From the NCBI GenBank assembly GCA_019634715.1, contig JAHCAU010000001.1:500383-564382 (forward strand): DNA of 64,000 nucleotides, given 5' to 3'. Source of the stretch: Lysobacter sp. (GTDB taxonomy: Bacteria; Pseudomonadota; Gammaproteobacteria; Xanthomonadales; Xanthomonadaceae). The notes beneath the pieces were generated by a model. It searched no databases. It had not been told where the DNA came from and worked only from the letters and a program-made list of their open reading frames with translations. This document shows positions 1 through 8,199 of the stretch, one piece after another; the first letter of the stretch is position 1; each line of letters opens with the position of its first letter. Position numbers and translations under genes: made by a program.

Positions 1-262
1 GAGCGCTGAGCCGGGTCCGGCCGCGCAGCTGGAACCAGACCGAGAACCCGCGCTCGGCCGGGCGCAGATGGCCGGACCGGGCCACGACGCACCAGCGCAC
101 CGCAGGCTCGGCGGCGGACACCGACAGCTCGCCCCCGGGCGCGCGCCGGGCCGGCGGCAGGGGCAGCGGCGGTGCGCCGCGCGTGACGAGGGCCGGGCTG
201 GCGAGCGTCGGGCCGGCGAGGGCTGCACTGACGGGGGATGAACTGGAAGGATTCGCGTACAT
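1..262 (-). CDS. N-terminal part of an unidentified minus-strand protein (truncated by window edge)
   Basis: An open minus-strand frame starts at an ATG (262-260) with a GGAG motif about ten bases upstream and runs off the left edge with no stop. The 87 visible residues begin MYANPSSSSPVSAALAGPTL. A Pro/Ala-rich stretch follows, then a more folded-looking piece with the motifs RWCVVARSGHLRP and FSVWFQLRGRTRLSA. The last piece resembles the start of the cupin-like sensor half of some AraC-type regulators, but this is a weak impression and the DNA-binding half lies outside the window. An imperfect inverted repeat (AGGAAATC at 322-329, GATTTCTCCT at 337-346) lies upstream of the start. Product unknown. 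Confidence 0.5.
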   Translation of the reverse strand, partial: MYANPSSSSPVSAALAGPTLASPALVTRGAPPLPLPPARRAPGGELSVSAAEPAVRWCVVARSGHLRPAERGFSVWFQLRGRTRLSA

Positions 263-391
263 GGGGGTCCGCTCCGTGCCGAATGAGGTTCCACGGTTTG
301 GGCCAAAGTCGGCACAGGGGCAGGAAATCCTGCGGAGATTTCTCCTAAATCGACACGAAGCCGATCCGAAATCGTTCCGAAACCTTGCGGC

Positions 392-2632
392 TCAAGGACT
401 TGCGTCGACCGTGGCGGTGCCGTCGGCCGGTTGCGCATCGAAGGCGGACAGCGGCAGCGTGCCGATATCGGCCTGCATGTCCTCGACCACGGACACATAC
501 AGTGCGTTCGCGGCCGGGTCGTGGGTCACGCCTTCGAGGAACCACTCGGTCGTCCCCAGGCAGACGGCGCCCGGTGCGCCGGCCTCCCCGACCTCCCGCC
601 AGCGCCAGAGGCAGTCGGGATCGGAATCGAGCACGCGCACGCCGTCGACCGTCGCCACCATCGAACGGGCGCGACGCGGGATGGTCACGGCGTCGACCAG
701 GCGCACATGGCCCAGCTGCAGGTCCGCGCTGCGGATCTCGGGGCTGGCCGCGATGGACATCACGATGCGGCCCCGACGCGCGTCGACCACGGTCGAGGCG
801 ACATCGGACAGCCGCGCGATCGGCCGCCACGGCGACACGCTGCGGTCGTACAGGGTCAGGCCCAGCCGGCCCTCGCCGCGGTCGGCGACCACCAGCAGGC
901 GGTCGGGATCGGGATGCCAGGCGACGTGGACCGGCTGGCGGTCGGGCACGGGCAGGCGGGTCACCCGCCCGCGCGCCGGGTCGATCTCGTAGATGCCGTA
1001 GGGTTCGCCGCGCTGGGTACCGATGACCAGGGCCGTGCGCGACTGCGGATGCCACATCGCCGGGTAGCGCGGCACCGGGATGAAGCCTTCGAACGCGCGC
1101 AGGCTGTCCGGGTCGCGCTGGTCCAGCCACCACAGGCGCTGGTCGCCGGTGCGGCTGGAGTAGAAGAGGATCTGCTGGCCGTCCGGGGCGATCGACGGCA
1201 TCAGGTTCGAACCGCTGCTGTCGAACAGCCGACGCGAGCGCGCCATGGCGCCCTCGCCGTCGTCCAGCGCGATGCGGCGCATGCGCGACTGGGTGCTGCC
1301 GATCTCGAAGGCGATGGCGTCGGAGGAGCGCGCCATCGAGGGATACATGAGGTTGTCGTTGCCGGCGACCACCTCGACGATGCGCCCCGTCGCAGTGTCG
1401 AGGCGGTTGAGGTAGATCCGGCCTTCGCGGTAGCGCGCGAACACGAGGTGGCGGTTGTCGCGCGCCCAGGCCAGGCCGTACAGGTTGGTGCGCAGGTTGG
1501 TCAGGCGCTCCGGCGTGCCGCCGCCGATCGGCATCCGCCAGACATCGGCCAGCGACAGGTTGCGATGGAAGGCGATCCAGCGACCGTCCGGGGACACCGC
1601 CGGCGACATGTCTTCGTCGGAAGGCGAACGCACGTAGTCGATCCGGCGCCAGCGCCCTTCGTCCAGCGCCAGCCGGTGCAACGCGCGCTCGACCGCCTTC
1701 GACGGCCCACCCGGGCGCTGCGCGCCGATCAGGGCGCGACCGTCGGGATACCAGGCCACCGGATGCGCGTTGCCGGTCAGGCAGTCGCCGACCTCCTGCA
1801 CCGGGCCGCCGCTGGCGGGCACGAGCATGATCCGGCAGCGCTCGCCGACCACCCGCGAGAATGCGATGCGCTGGCCATCCGGCGACCACGACGGCATCAG
1901 GTCGCGCTGCCCGGCGGCCGGCGCGGTCAGGATGCGCGGCGTGGTGGCCGATGCGGTCTGCAGCACGAGCGACGCGCCATCGGCACCGGCCCGGCTGTAG
2001 ACGACGAGGGCGCCGTCGGGCGAGAGGCTCGGCGTTTCCTCGGACTGCGGCAGCGAAGCGATGCGCACGAAACTGGCGAACACCCGCGAAGCCGCGGGGA
2101 CGACCGCGTCCGCGGTTGCGGCCGCAGGTGCCGGTGTGGCCGGGCGCAAGGTCCACCACGCTCCGCCCACCGCCAGTACGATCGCGGCCAACCCAGCGGC
2201 GACCAGCAGCGGCCGGCGCGGGCGTGCCGAGGCCGGCACAGGCGGCACGTCGACAGGCTGCTGCGCCTCTTCCTGCAACCAGACCACCGGCGCGACCAGG
2301 CGGTACCCCTGCTTGGCGATGGTCTCGATGTAGCGCGGACGCTCGCGGTCGTCGGCGAAGGCCTTGCGCAGTTGCGTGACCGCCTGGGTCAGCACGTCGT
2401 CGGTCGGCAGGGTGTCGGGCCAGACCCATTCGAACAGCGCTTCGCGACTGACCGGCTTGCCCGCATGCGCCACCAGCGCGAGCAGCACGCCGAGCGCCTT
2501 GAGCGTGATGCGCACCGGTTCGCCCCCTTCCATCGGCGCGATTTCGCGCAGCGGAATATCGACGACACGGTCGCCGATGCGCACGCGGTCGGATGGCCGC
2601 GGCTGGAGGAGGTTCGGATGGGACTTGAGCAT
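392..2632 (-). CDS. Membrane-anchored winged-helix regulator with WD40-like beta-propeller (CadC/TolB-like architecture)
   Basis: This 746-residue protein has an OmpR/PhoB-type winged-helix DNA-binding domain at about residues 20-113, ending in the typical YIETIAKQGYRLVAP signature. A Pro/Ala linker follows, then one membrane helix at about 141-162, then a long domain with repeated SPDG..I.F.R motifs (PSLSPDGALVVYSR, PSWSPDGQRIAFSR, PAVSPDGRWIAFHR). Those motifs mark PD40/TolB-type beta-propeller blades. The order predicts a cytoplasmic DNA-binding head and a periplasmic propeller sensor, as in one-component CadC/ToxR-like regulators. No receiver domain is present. The ligand and target genes are not evident; the redox operon on the other side of the 2633-3290 gap is transcribed divergently and is one candidate target (inference). 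Confidence 0.85.
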   Translation of the reverse strand: MLKSHPNLLQPRPSDRVRIGDRVVDIPLREIAPMEGGEPVRITLKALGVLLALVAHAGKPVSREALFEWVWPDTLPTDDVLTQAVTQLRKAFADDRERPRYIETIAKQGYRLVAPVVWLQEEAQQPVDVPPVPASARPRRPLLVAAGLAAIVLAVGGAWWTLRPATPAPAAATADAVVPAASRVFASFVRIASLPQSEETPSLSPDGALVVYSRAGADGASLVLQTASATTPRILTAPAAGQRDLMPSWSPDGQRIAFSRVVGERCRIMLVPASGGPVQEVGDCLTGNAHPVAWYPDGRALIGAQRPGGPSKAVERALHRLALDEGRWRRIDYVRSPSDEDMSPAVSPDGRWIAFHRNLSLADVWRMPIGGGTPERLTNLRTNLYGLAWARDNRHLVFARYREGRIYLNRLDTATGRIVEVVAGNDNLMYPSMARSSDAIAFEIGSTQSRMRRIALDDGEGAMARSRRLFDSSGSNLMPSIAPDGQQILFYSSRTGDQRLWWLDQRDPDSLRAFEGFIPVPRYPAMWHPQSRTALVIGTQRGEPYGIYEIDPARGRVTRLPVPDRQPVHVAWHPDPDRLLVVADRGEGRLGLTLYDRSVSPWRPIARLSDVASTVVDARRGRIVMSIAASPEIRSADLQLGHVRLVDAVTIPRRARSMVATVDGVRVLDSDPDCLWRWREVGEAGAPGAVCLGTTEWFLEGVTHDPAANALYVSVVEDMQADIGTLPLSAFDAQPADGTATVDASP

Positions 2633-3290
2633 GGCCGTTTCGGTAGGCGTGGCCCAAGCTTATCAGGCATGGCCGGGGGCACCGATGCCGGAAGTCATGC
2701 CCGCCGATACCGCGTCGCGAAAGGCCCGTTGCGAACCCGCTCGACCCACCGACCCGCCCCGATGGGTGCCCCGCCCGCCACCCGAAGCACCGTGGCCGCG
2801 CGCGTGCGAACACTCCGCCGCATCGCATCTTCGCCCGGTGCTGCCGGACTGCGTCAGGGACGGGGTCGCCACGGCCGTCCGGCATGCGATCCGGGGATTC
2901 GATGCCAGCCCGCGGTCCCGGCTCGCGATGCGCGCGACTGCGCATGCGAGACCATGGCGCGTCTGGTCGCATGCCAGCTTGCGTGCCCCGCTTGCCCGTG
3001 CCAGGCGCCTACATGCCGCATGCAGAAGGACATCAACGCAGCGCACGGAAACGATTAGACGTTCGCATTTTGTTGCATCGCACCGACAGCGGCGCTTGAA
3101 AAAGCGACGATGGATTGTTAAGCATAGCGTTCGCGGTAGGCGCACCCGGCATGCGGCGCGCCACAGGAGGACCGCGTACGGCGCGTCGCATCGGAGGTCT
3201 CGATGCGACGCGCATCGAATGGACTCGAACGGCCCGCCGGGCCGTCGCCTTGCCGCGGTCGCGCCCAGCCACGCGCCGCAGAGGACCTGC
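2633..3290. other. Intergenic region between the propeller regulator and the redox operon
   Basis: I see no convincing gene in these 658 bases; the overlapping long frames are high-GC shadows rich in Arg and Ser. The stretch around 3060-3130 is noticeably more A/T-rich than its surroundings and is the likely promoter area for the plus-strand operon. TTGAAA (3096-3101) and TAAGCA (3119-3124) are separated by 17 bases, a weak sigma-70-like pair. Confidence 0.4.
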
Positions 3291-4877
3291 ATGGACGCGA
3301 TCCCCCTCCGCCAATCGCAGGACCAGGACGACTTGGTCTGCCTGTGCGCCGGCGTCAGCCGCGGCCGCATCAAGGCCGCCATCGCCACCGCCCCGGCGTC
3401 CACGCTCGAATCGCTCGGCGCGCAGCTGGGCTGCGGCCTGCACTGCGGTTGCTGCCGCCCGCTCGTGCAGGAAATGCTGGGCCAGTCGCCCTGGCACGAA
3501 GTCGCCAACGCCACCCGCACCACGCTGACCGACGACCGCGACCCGCAGCGCAGGATCGTGCAGATCGACATGCAGCTGGCCGGCTGGCCGCCTTATCCGC
3601 AGGCGCTGCCCGCGCAGCACGTGGTGGTGCAGGCCTGGCTCGACGAGACCTGGGTCACGCGCACCTACACCGTGGTCAGGCAGTCCACGGACAGCAACAC
3701 CGTCAGCATCGCGATGCGGCGGATCCCCGACGGCCAGCTCAGCGCGCGCCTGCTCGATGCCGACGACGCGACCTTCGCCGGCATCCCCATGCGCATCGCC
3801 GTGCCCGCCGGCGAGGCCGACCCCGACGACGCGCGCCCGGTGGTCTGCTTCTCCGCCGGCGTCGGCGTGACCCTCGCGCTGTCGCTGCTGCACGGCCTGC
3901 GCCCGGGACGCGGCCTGCACATCGACTACAGCGCCGCGCATCGTGGCGACATGGTCTACGCCGACCACATCGAAGCCTCCGCCGCCAGCAGCGACTCGAT
4001 CAGCTGCCACCTGCGCGCCGACGACCTCGACGGCTTCATCGACGACGAGGACATCCTCGAAACCGTGCGCCAGTTTCCCGGCGCGCGCTTCTACGTCTGC
4101 GGTCCGCCGGGCTACACGCGGCGCCTGGTCGACGGACTGCGCAAGGCCGGCGTGCCGGACGCCGACGTGCGCGTGGAAGCCTTCTTCCTGAAGACCAACG
4201 CGCGCGCGCGTCCGAGCATCCGCAAGCTGGCCTATGCCGCCGGCCTGGCCATCGCCTTCGTGCCCCTGGTGCTGCTGGCACCGGCGCTGGCGAAGTTCGT
4301 GCCCAACGAAGCCCACGGCCCCGGCCACGAAGACCTGGCCTGCACCGACTGCCACCGCCAAGCGCCGGGCACGATGCGCCAGCAACTGCAGGCGAAGGCC
4401 CGGCATCTGCTCGGCCTGCGCGCCGACGGCGCCGATTTCGGCATGCGCGATGTCGACAACGCCACCTGCAACGGCTGCCACGACAACCCCGACGACCGCC
4501 ATGCGCCGCACCGCTTCCTCGAACCGCGCTTCGAGCAGGCGCGGCGCGAGCTCGCGCCGCAGGCCTGCGTCAGCTGCCATCGCGAGCACACGGGCGCGCG
4601 CCTGAGCCAGACCAATGTCGGCTTCTGCGCCGCCTGCCACGGCGACATGAAGGTCCAGGACGACCCCACGCAACCGACGCACGCGGCGCTGGTACGCGAC
4701 CGGCGCTGGGACACCTGCCTGGCCTGTCACGACTTCCACGGCAACCATCCGCACGCGCCGCCGCACGACCTGAAGGACGCGATCACGCCCGCGGCCGTCA
4801 CCGCCTACCTGCGCCGCGCCGATTCGCCCTACGGCGAACGCATCCACAAAGCCAAGTCGCCGGAGACCTCGCCATGA
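3291..4877 (+). CDS. BFD-[2Fe-2S] / FAD-NAD(P)H reductase / pentahaem cytochrome c fusion protein
   Basis: This 528-residue protein joins three redox modules. Residues 17-60 form a BFD-like [2Fe-2S] domain (C17-x-C19, then C52-GC-C55 followed by RPLV). Residues about 85-302 are a ferredoxin-NADP-reductase-type flavoprotein: RTYTVV for FAD, SAGVGVTLALSLL for the nicotinamide site, YVCGPPGY near the end. A membrane helix at about 311-336 leads into a domain with five CXXCH haem-c sites (starting at C351, C393, C426, C446, C476). This implies a cytoplasmic flavin/iron-sulfur half and a periplasmic haem half. The ATG was chosen because the BFD domain begins at once; upstream frame is low quality and no strong ribosome site is visible. 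The stop overlaps the next start (ATGA). The modules are well known, but the combination is not one I recognise as a named enzyme. Confidence 0.85.
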   Translation: MDAIPLRQSQDQDDLVCLCAGVSRGRIKAAIATAPASTLESLGAQLGCGLHCGCCRPLVQEMLGQSPWHEVANATRTTLTDDRDPQRRIVQIDMQLAGWPPYPQALPAQHVVVQAWLDETWVTRTYTVVRQSTDSNTVSIAMRRIPDGQLSARLLDADDATFAGIPMRIAVPAGEADPDDARPVVCFSAGVGVTLALSLLHGLRPGRGLHIDYSAAHRGDMVYADHIEASAASSDSISCHLRADDLDGFIDDEDILETVRQFPGARFYVCGPPGYTRRLVDGLRKAGVPDADVRVEAFFLKTNARARPSIRKLAYAAGLAIAFVPLVLLAPALAKFVPNEAHGPGHEDLACTDCHRQAPGTMRQQLQAKARHLLGLRADGADFGMRDVDNATCNGCHDNPDDRHAPHRFLEPRFEQARRELAPQACVSCHREHTGARLSQTNVGFCAACHGDMKVQDDPTQPTHAALVRDRRWDTCLACHDFHGNHPHAPPHDLKDAITPAAVTAYLRRADSPYGERIHKAKSPETSP

Positions 4878-5830
4878 CCCTGCCGAAGATCCCCCGCTCC
4901 GTGCTGGCCCTCGCCGCGCTGTCGGTGCTCGGCATCTATCTGTTCGCCACCGCGCCGACCGACCTCGACACCAGCGCCGACGGCGGCCGCGACGTGCCGG
5001 TGGACGTGATGTTCCGCATGCTCGACGCCGAGAACGCGTCGGTCCGCGCGATCTACACCGCCGAGATCGTCACGCCCGGCCTGAAGAACGGCCTGGAGTA
5101 CCGCGAGGACTGGAAGCAGAAGCACGTCGAAGCGGGGCCGCTGCCGGCGCTGGTGCTGCGCGAGACCGCCAACCGCCTGCAGCAACGCGTGCCCGAGTTG
5201 AGCCTGTTCCTCGGATCGAGCTTTCCGATCGAAGCGTCGAATGCGTTCACCGGCGCGCAGTCGGACTACTTCGCGAAGATCGACCAGTCCGGCGAGCCGC
5301 AGTTCTTCCGCGACGCCAGCACCGGGCGCCACACCGCGATGTTCCCCGACCTCGCCAGCGCCGAAGCCTGCGTCACCTGCCACAACGAACATCCGAAGAG
5401 TCCGCGCAAGGACTGGAAACTCCAGGACACGATGGGCGCGACCACCTGGTCGTTCGCGCGCGATCGGGTGTCGACCCGCGAACTGGTGGAGATCCTCGCG
5501 GCCTATCGCGCCTCGGCCATCGACACCTATGCCGCCTACCTCAGGAAAACCGAAACCTTCGCCGACGGCGGTCGCCCGCAACTGGGCACGCGCTGGCCGC
5601 GCGAAGGGCGCTACCTGCCGGATATCGACGCCTTCCGCCAGCGCGTGGAAGAACGCAATTCGATCGCGACCCTGAACCTGCTGATGCAGGCGCGCGGCGA
5701 CGGCATGCGCGCGATCGCCACCGTACCGCCGGCGGCCGACAAGGGCAGGAACACCAGCAAGGGCGGAAGCGAGGGACGCGAAGGCGGCGAACGCGCGCTG
5801 ACGACCGGCGCCGCCGGGATATCGCCATGA
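4874..5830 (+). CDS. Periplasmic or membrane-anchored monohaem protein, Tll0287/DUF3365-like
   Basis: This protein has 318 residues. An N-terminal hydrophobic segment (about 8-27) acts as a signal or anchor. Residues about 45-210 resemble the Tll0287-like/DUF3365 haem domain: early MFRMLDAENASVRAIYT, REDWKQKHVEAGPLPALVLRETA in the middle, and a single CVTCHNEHP haem-c motif at 166-174. This family binds one c-type haem and also occurs as a sensor module. From about residue 290 the tail is low complexity (Gly, Ser, Lys, Glu). It starts in an ATGA overlap with the upstream cytochrome fusion and ends in an ATGA overlap with the next gene, so the three are almost certainly made together. A role as terminal electron acceptor or redox sensor is inference. 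Confidence 0.75.
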   Translation: MTLPKIPRSVLALAALSVLGIYLFATAPTDLDTSADGGRDVPVDVMFRMLDAENASVRAIYTAEIVTPGLKNGLEYREDWKQKHVEAGPLPALVLRETANRLQQRVPELSLFLGSSFPIEASNAFTGAQSDYFAKIDQSGEPQFFRDASTGRHTAMFPDLASAEACVTCHNEHPKSPRKDWKLQDTMGATTWSFARDRVSTRELVEILAAYRASAIDTYAAYLRKTETFADGGRPQLGTRWPREGRYLPDIDAFRQRVEERNSIATLNLLMQARGDGMRAIATVPPAADKGRNTSKGGSEGREGGERALTTGAAGISP

Positions 5831-6354
5831 GCGCGCAGGCGCCGCGAATGACGCGCCCACGATCGGCGTACCAGACCACGCTGACCGTCGCGTCCTGGTG
5901 CGCGCTGGTCGGCGTGATCGTCGCCTGCATCGCCTGGCTGTGGCCGCCGCAGCTGACCGCACTGGTCTCGCTGCAGCGCATGGACACCTACAAGGAAGTC
6001 ACCGGCTACGTGCTCGTCGGCCTGCTCGCCTTCGATCTGTCGCTTGCGCTGATCAAGCGGCGGCTTGTGCGCGCACTGTGGCTGCGCACGCTGCAGCTGA
6101 CGCACCGCATCCTCGGCATCGCGATGCTGGTCATGCTGGTGCTGCACGCCGGCTTCGCGCATGCCGGCTTCCTGCACCTCACCTTCGCCATCACCATGCT
6201 GGTCGTGGTCGCCGGGGCGCTGCTCAACCTGCTTCCCGGCGACAAGCTCGCCTCATGGGGCCAGTGGACCACCGCCGTGCATATCGCCGCCGGCTGCCTG
6301 CTCGCCGCGCTGGCACTGATGCACCTGTACTTCGTCTACACCTACGCGTCGTGA
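5827..6354 (+). CDS. Five-helix integral membrane protein, cytochrome-b-like
   Basis: This 175-residue protein is almost entirely hydrophobic, with predicted helices near residues 19-39, 59-76, 91-110, 116-136 and 148-172. Histidines lie in or beside the helices (H93, H107, H112, H117, H152, H166), as in membrane cytochromes b that hold haem by two histidines. It is the last gene of a three-gene overlapping operon whose other members carry flavin, [2Fe-2S] and c-type haems, which supports a trans-membrane electron-carrier role. I do not recognise a named family. Membrane location is clear; haem binding is inference. Confidence 0.7.
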   Translation: MSAQAPRMTRPRSAYQTTLTVASWCALVGVIVACIAWLWPPQLTALVSLQRMDTYKEVTGYVLVGLLAFDLSLALIKRRLVRALWLRTLQLTHRILGIAMLVMLVLHAGFAHAGFLHLTFAITMLVVVAGALLNLLPGDKLASWGQWTTAVHIAAGCLLAALALMHLYFVYTYAS

Positions 6355-6401
6355 TCGGATGCATCCGCACCTCAGCGAGGAAAAGTAAAAACGTTGAATC
6401 G

Positions 6402-6573
6402 AACCCATCCCCACCCAAACCCGCCCGGCCCTCGCGCCTTGCGCTCGGGCGCTCAGAGGCGCGCGAGGCAATGCCTCGCAAGCGCGCCGCTTCGCCCCCT
6501 TGAAGGGGAGGGCTTCAAAGCACGGCGCTTTGCTCCCTCCCCTTCAAGGGGAGGGCCGGGGTGGGGATGGGTT
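6402..6573. repeat. 172-bp palindromic repeat element, copy 1
   Basis: The element has terminal inverted repeats (AACCCATCCCCACCC at the left end, GGGGTGGGGATGGGTT at the right) and inner inverted arms built on CCCTTGAAGGGGAGGG and CCCTCCCCTTCAAGGGG around a 22-bp core (6513-6534). A second copy of exactly the same length lies at 29889-30060. It sits just past the end of the redox operon, is non-coding and resembles a MITE or large REP/BIME-type element. The strong internal hairpins could also end transcription of the operon. Confidence 0.8.
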
Positions 6574-6611
6574 GGCCCCTTGTGTGGAATCGGGAACTGC
6601 GCTGCAAACAC

Positions 6612-8129
6612 TCAGACGAAGCGACCGCCGAACCGCTCCCGCAGCACATTCTTCTGCACCTTCCCCATCGTGTTGCGCGGCAGCGCGTCGACGACCGCGA
6701 TTCCCTTGGGCTGCTTGTAGCGCGCCAGGCGTTCGCGCAGCACCGCGTCGATGGCGTCCACATCGATGCGCTCGCCCGGCCTGGGCACGAGCACGGCGAA
6801 CACCGCTTCGCCGAAGTCCGGATGCGGCACGCCGATCACCGCCGACTCCAGCACGCCGGGCTGTTCGTCGAGCAGCAGTTCGACTTCCTTCGGATACACG
6901 TTGAAACCACCGGTGATCACCAGGTCCTTCTGGCGGCCGACCAGCGCGAGATAGCCGTCGTCGTCGAACCGGCCGAGGTCGCCGGTGATGAAGAATCCGG
7001 TATCTCGCAGCTCTTCACGGGTCTTGTCCGGCATGCCCCAGTAGCCGCCGAACACGTTCGGCCCCCGCACCTCGACCATGCCGGTCTCGCCGGCCGGCAA
7101 GGGCGCGCCGGTCGCGGGATCCGTGACCAGCACCTCCACGCCCGGCAGCGGCCTGCCGACCGTGCCGGCGCGGCGCTCGCCGTCGTAGGGATTCGATGTG
7201 TTCATGTTGGTCTCGGTCATGCCGTAGCGTTCGAGGATGCGATGCCCGGTGCGGGCCTCGAACGCGACATGGGTCTCGGCCAGCAGCGGTGCCGAGCCGG
7301 ACACGAACAGGCGCATGTGCGCGACCAGTTCGCGGTCGAAACGCGCGTCGTCGAGCAGGCGCGTGTAGAACGTCGGCACGCCCATCAGCACGGTCGCGCG
7401 CGGCAGGGCGCGCAGGATCGCATCGAGGTCGAAGCCGGGCTGGAAGATCATCGCCGCCCCGCTTGCCAGCGACACGTTGCACGCCACGAACAGGCCATGG
7501 GTATGGAAGATCGGCAGCGCGTGAAGCAGCACGTCGGTCGCCGAGAAGCGCCATTCGCGCGCCAGCGCGGCGGCATTCGACAGCAGGTTGCCGTGGCTGA
7601 GCATCGCGCCCTTCGAACGCCCGGTGGTCCCCGAGGTATAGAGCAGCGCGGCGAGGTCGCCCTCGTCGCGCGCCTCGATCACCGCTTCGGAGGACTGCGC
7701 ATCGCACAGGTCGCGAAAGCTGCCGCGGCCGCGGGCATCCAGCGTCGCGAGCATCGCACCATGACGCGCAGCCACCGGCGACAGCGCCTCCGACTTCGCA
7801 GGATCGACGAGCAGCACGCGCGGCGAGGCATCGGCGACGAAGCCCTCGACTTCGCCCGGCGTGTACGCGGTGTTCAGCGGCAGCAGCACCGCGCCTGCGG
7901 CGACGGTCGCGCCATAGACGGCCAGGGCCTCCGGCGTCTTCGCCACCTGCAGCGCCACGCGGTCGCCGGGACGCACGCCCTGCGCACGCAGCGCCGCCGC
8001 GGCACGGTGCACGGCGGCGAGGAAGTCCGGGCCGGTCAGCGCGGTACCGTCGTCGAGATGCAGGAACATGCCGGAACGGCCGGCGAGCGGGGCGAACAAC
8101 TGATCGTACAGCAGGTTGGACACGGGCAT
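6612..8129 (-). CDS. matB: Malonyl-CoA synthetase (malonate-CoA ligase)
   Basis: This 505-residue ANL-superfamily adenylating enzyme joins malonate to CoA with ATP. It carries the P-loop TSGTTGRSKG (165-174), RYGMTETNMNTSNPYDG, which is characteristic of MatB, the hinge GRQKDLVITGGFNVYPKEVE, and the C-terminal catalytic lysine region PRNTMGKVQKN. Length matches the family. No malonyl-CoA decarboxylase or malonate transporter gene is adjacent, so this is a stand-alone gene. It reads away from the tandem repeat at 8148-8199, which lies immediately upstream of the start. Other short-chain acyl-CoA synthetases are less likely given the TETNMNTSNPYDG signature. Confidence 0.9.
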   Translation of the reverse strand: MPVSNLLYDQLFAPLAGRSGMFLHLDDGTALTGPDFLAAVHRAAAALRAQGVRPGDRVALQVAKTPEALAVYGATVAAGAVLLPLNTAYTPGEVEGFVADASPRVLLVDPAKSEALSPVAARHGAMLATLDARGRGSFRDLCDAQSSEAVIEARDEGDLAALLYTSGTTGRSKGAMLSHGNLLSNAAALAREWRFSATDVLLHALPIFHTHGLFVACNVSLASGAAMIFQPGFDLDAILRALPRATVLMGVPTFYTRLLDDARFDRELVAHMRLFVSGSAPLLAETHVAFEARTGHRILERYGMTETNMNTSNPYDGERRAGTVGRPLPGVEVLVTDPATGAPLPAGETGMVEVRGPNVFGGYWGMPDKTREELRDTGFFITGDLGRFDDDGYLALVGRQKDLVITGGFNVYPKEVELLLDEQPGVLESAVIGVPHPDFGEAVFAVLVPRPGERIDVDAIDAVLRERLARYKQPKGIAVVDALPRNTMGKVQKNVLRERFGGRFV

Positions 8130-8147
8130 CCTCTCGACGGGATCGGG

Positions 8148-8199
8148 CTGCGGGATCGCGCTGCGGGATCGCGCTGCGGGATCGCGCTGCGGGATCGTG
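8148..8199. repeat. Tandem repeat, four 13-bp units upstream of matB
   Basis: The unit CTGCGGGATCGCG is repeated at 8148, 8161 and 8174, with a one-base variant at 8187-8199. A diverged unit (8135-8147) precedes it and a partial unit follows. It lies 18 bases upstream of the matB start, inside its expected 5' region. Copy number could affect matB expression (inference). Confidence 0.85.

Noticed and set aside
345..2972. 875-codon minus-strand frame overlapping the propeller regulator in another frame
   Set aside because: Arg-rich shadow frame; the 746-residue frame has winged helix, membrane helix and propeller motifs.
6402..6573. Palindromic repeat as a rho-independent terminator only
   Set aside because: The same 172-bp length and ends recur at 29889-30060, so it is a repeated element even if its hairpins also stop transcription.
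8148..8199. Short regularly repeated sequence as a possible CRISPR remnant
   Set aside because: The units are 13 bp with no spacers, and no cas genes are near; it is a simple tandem repeat.
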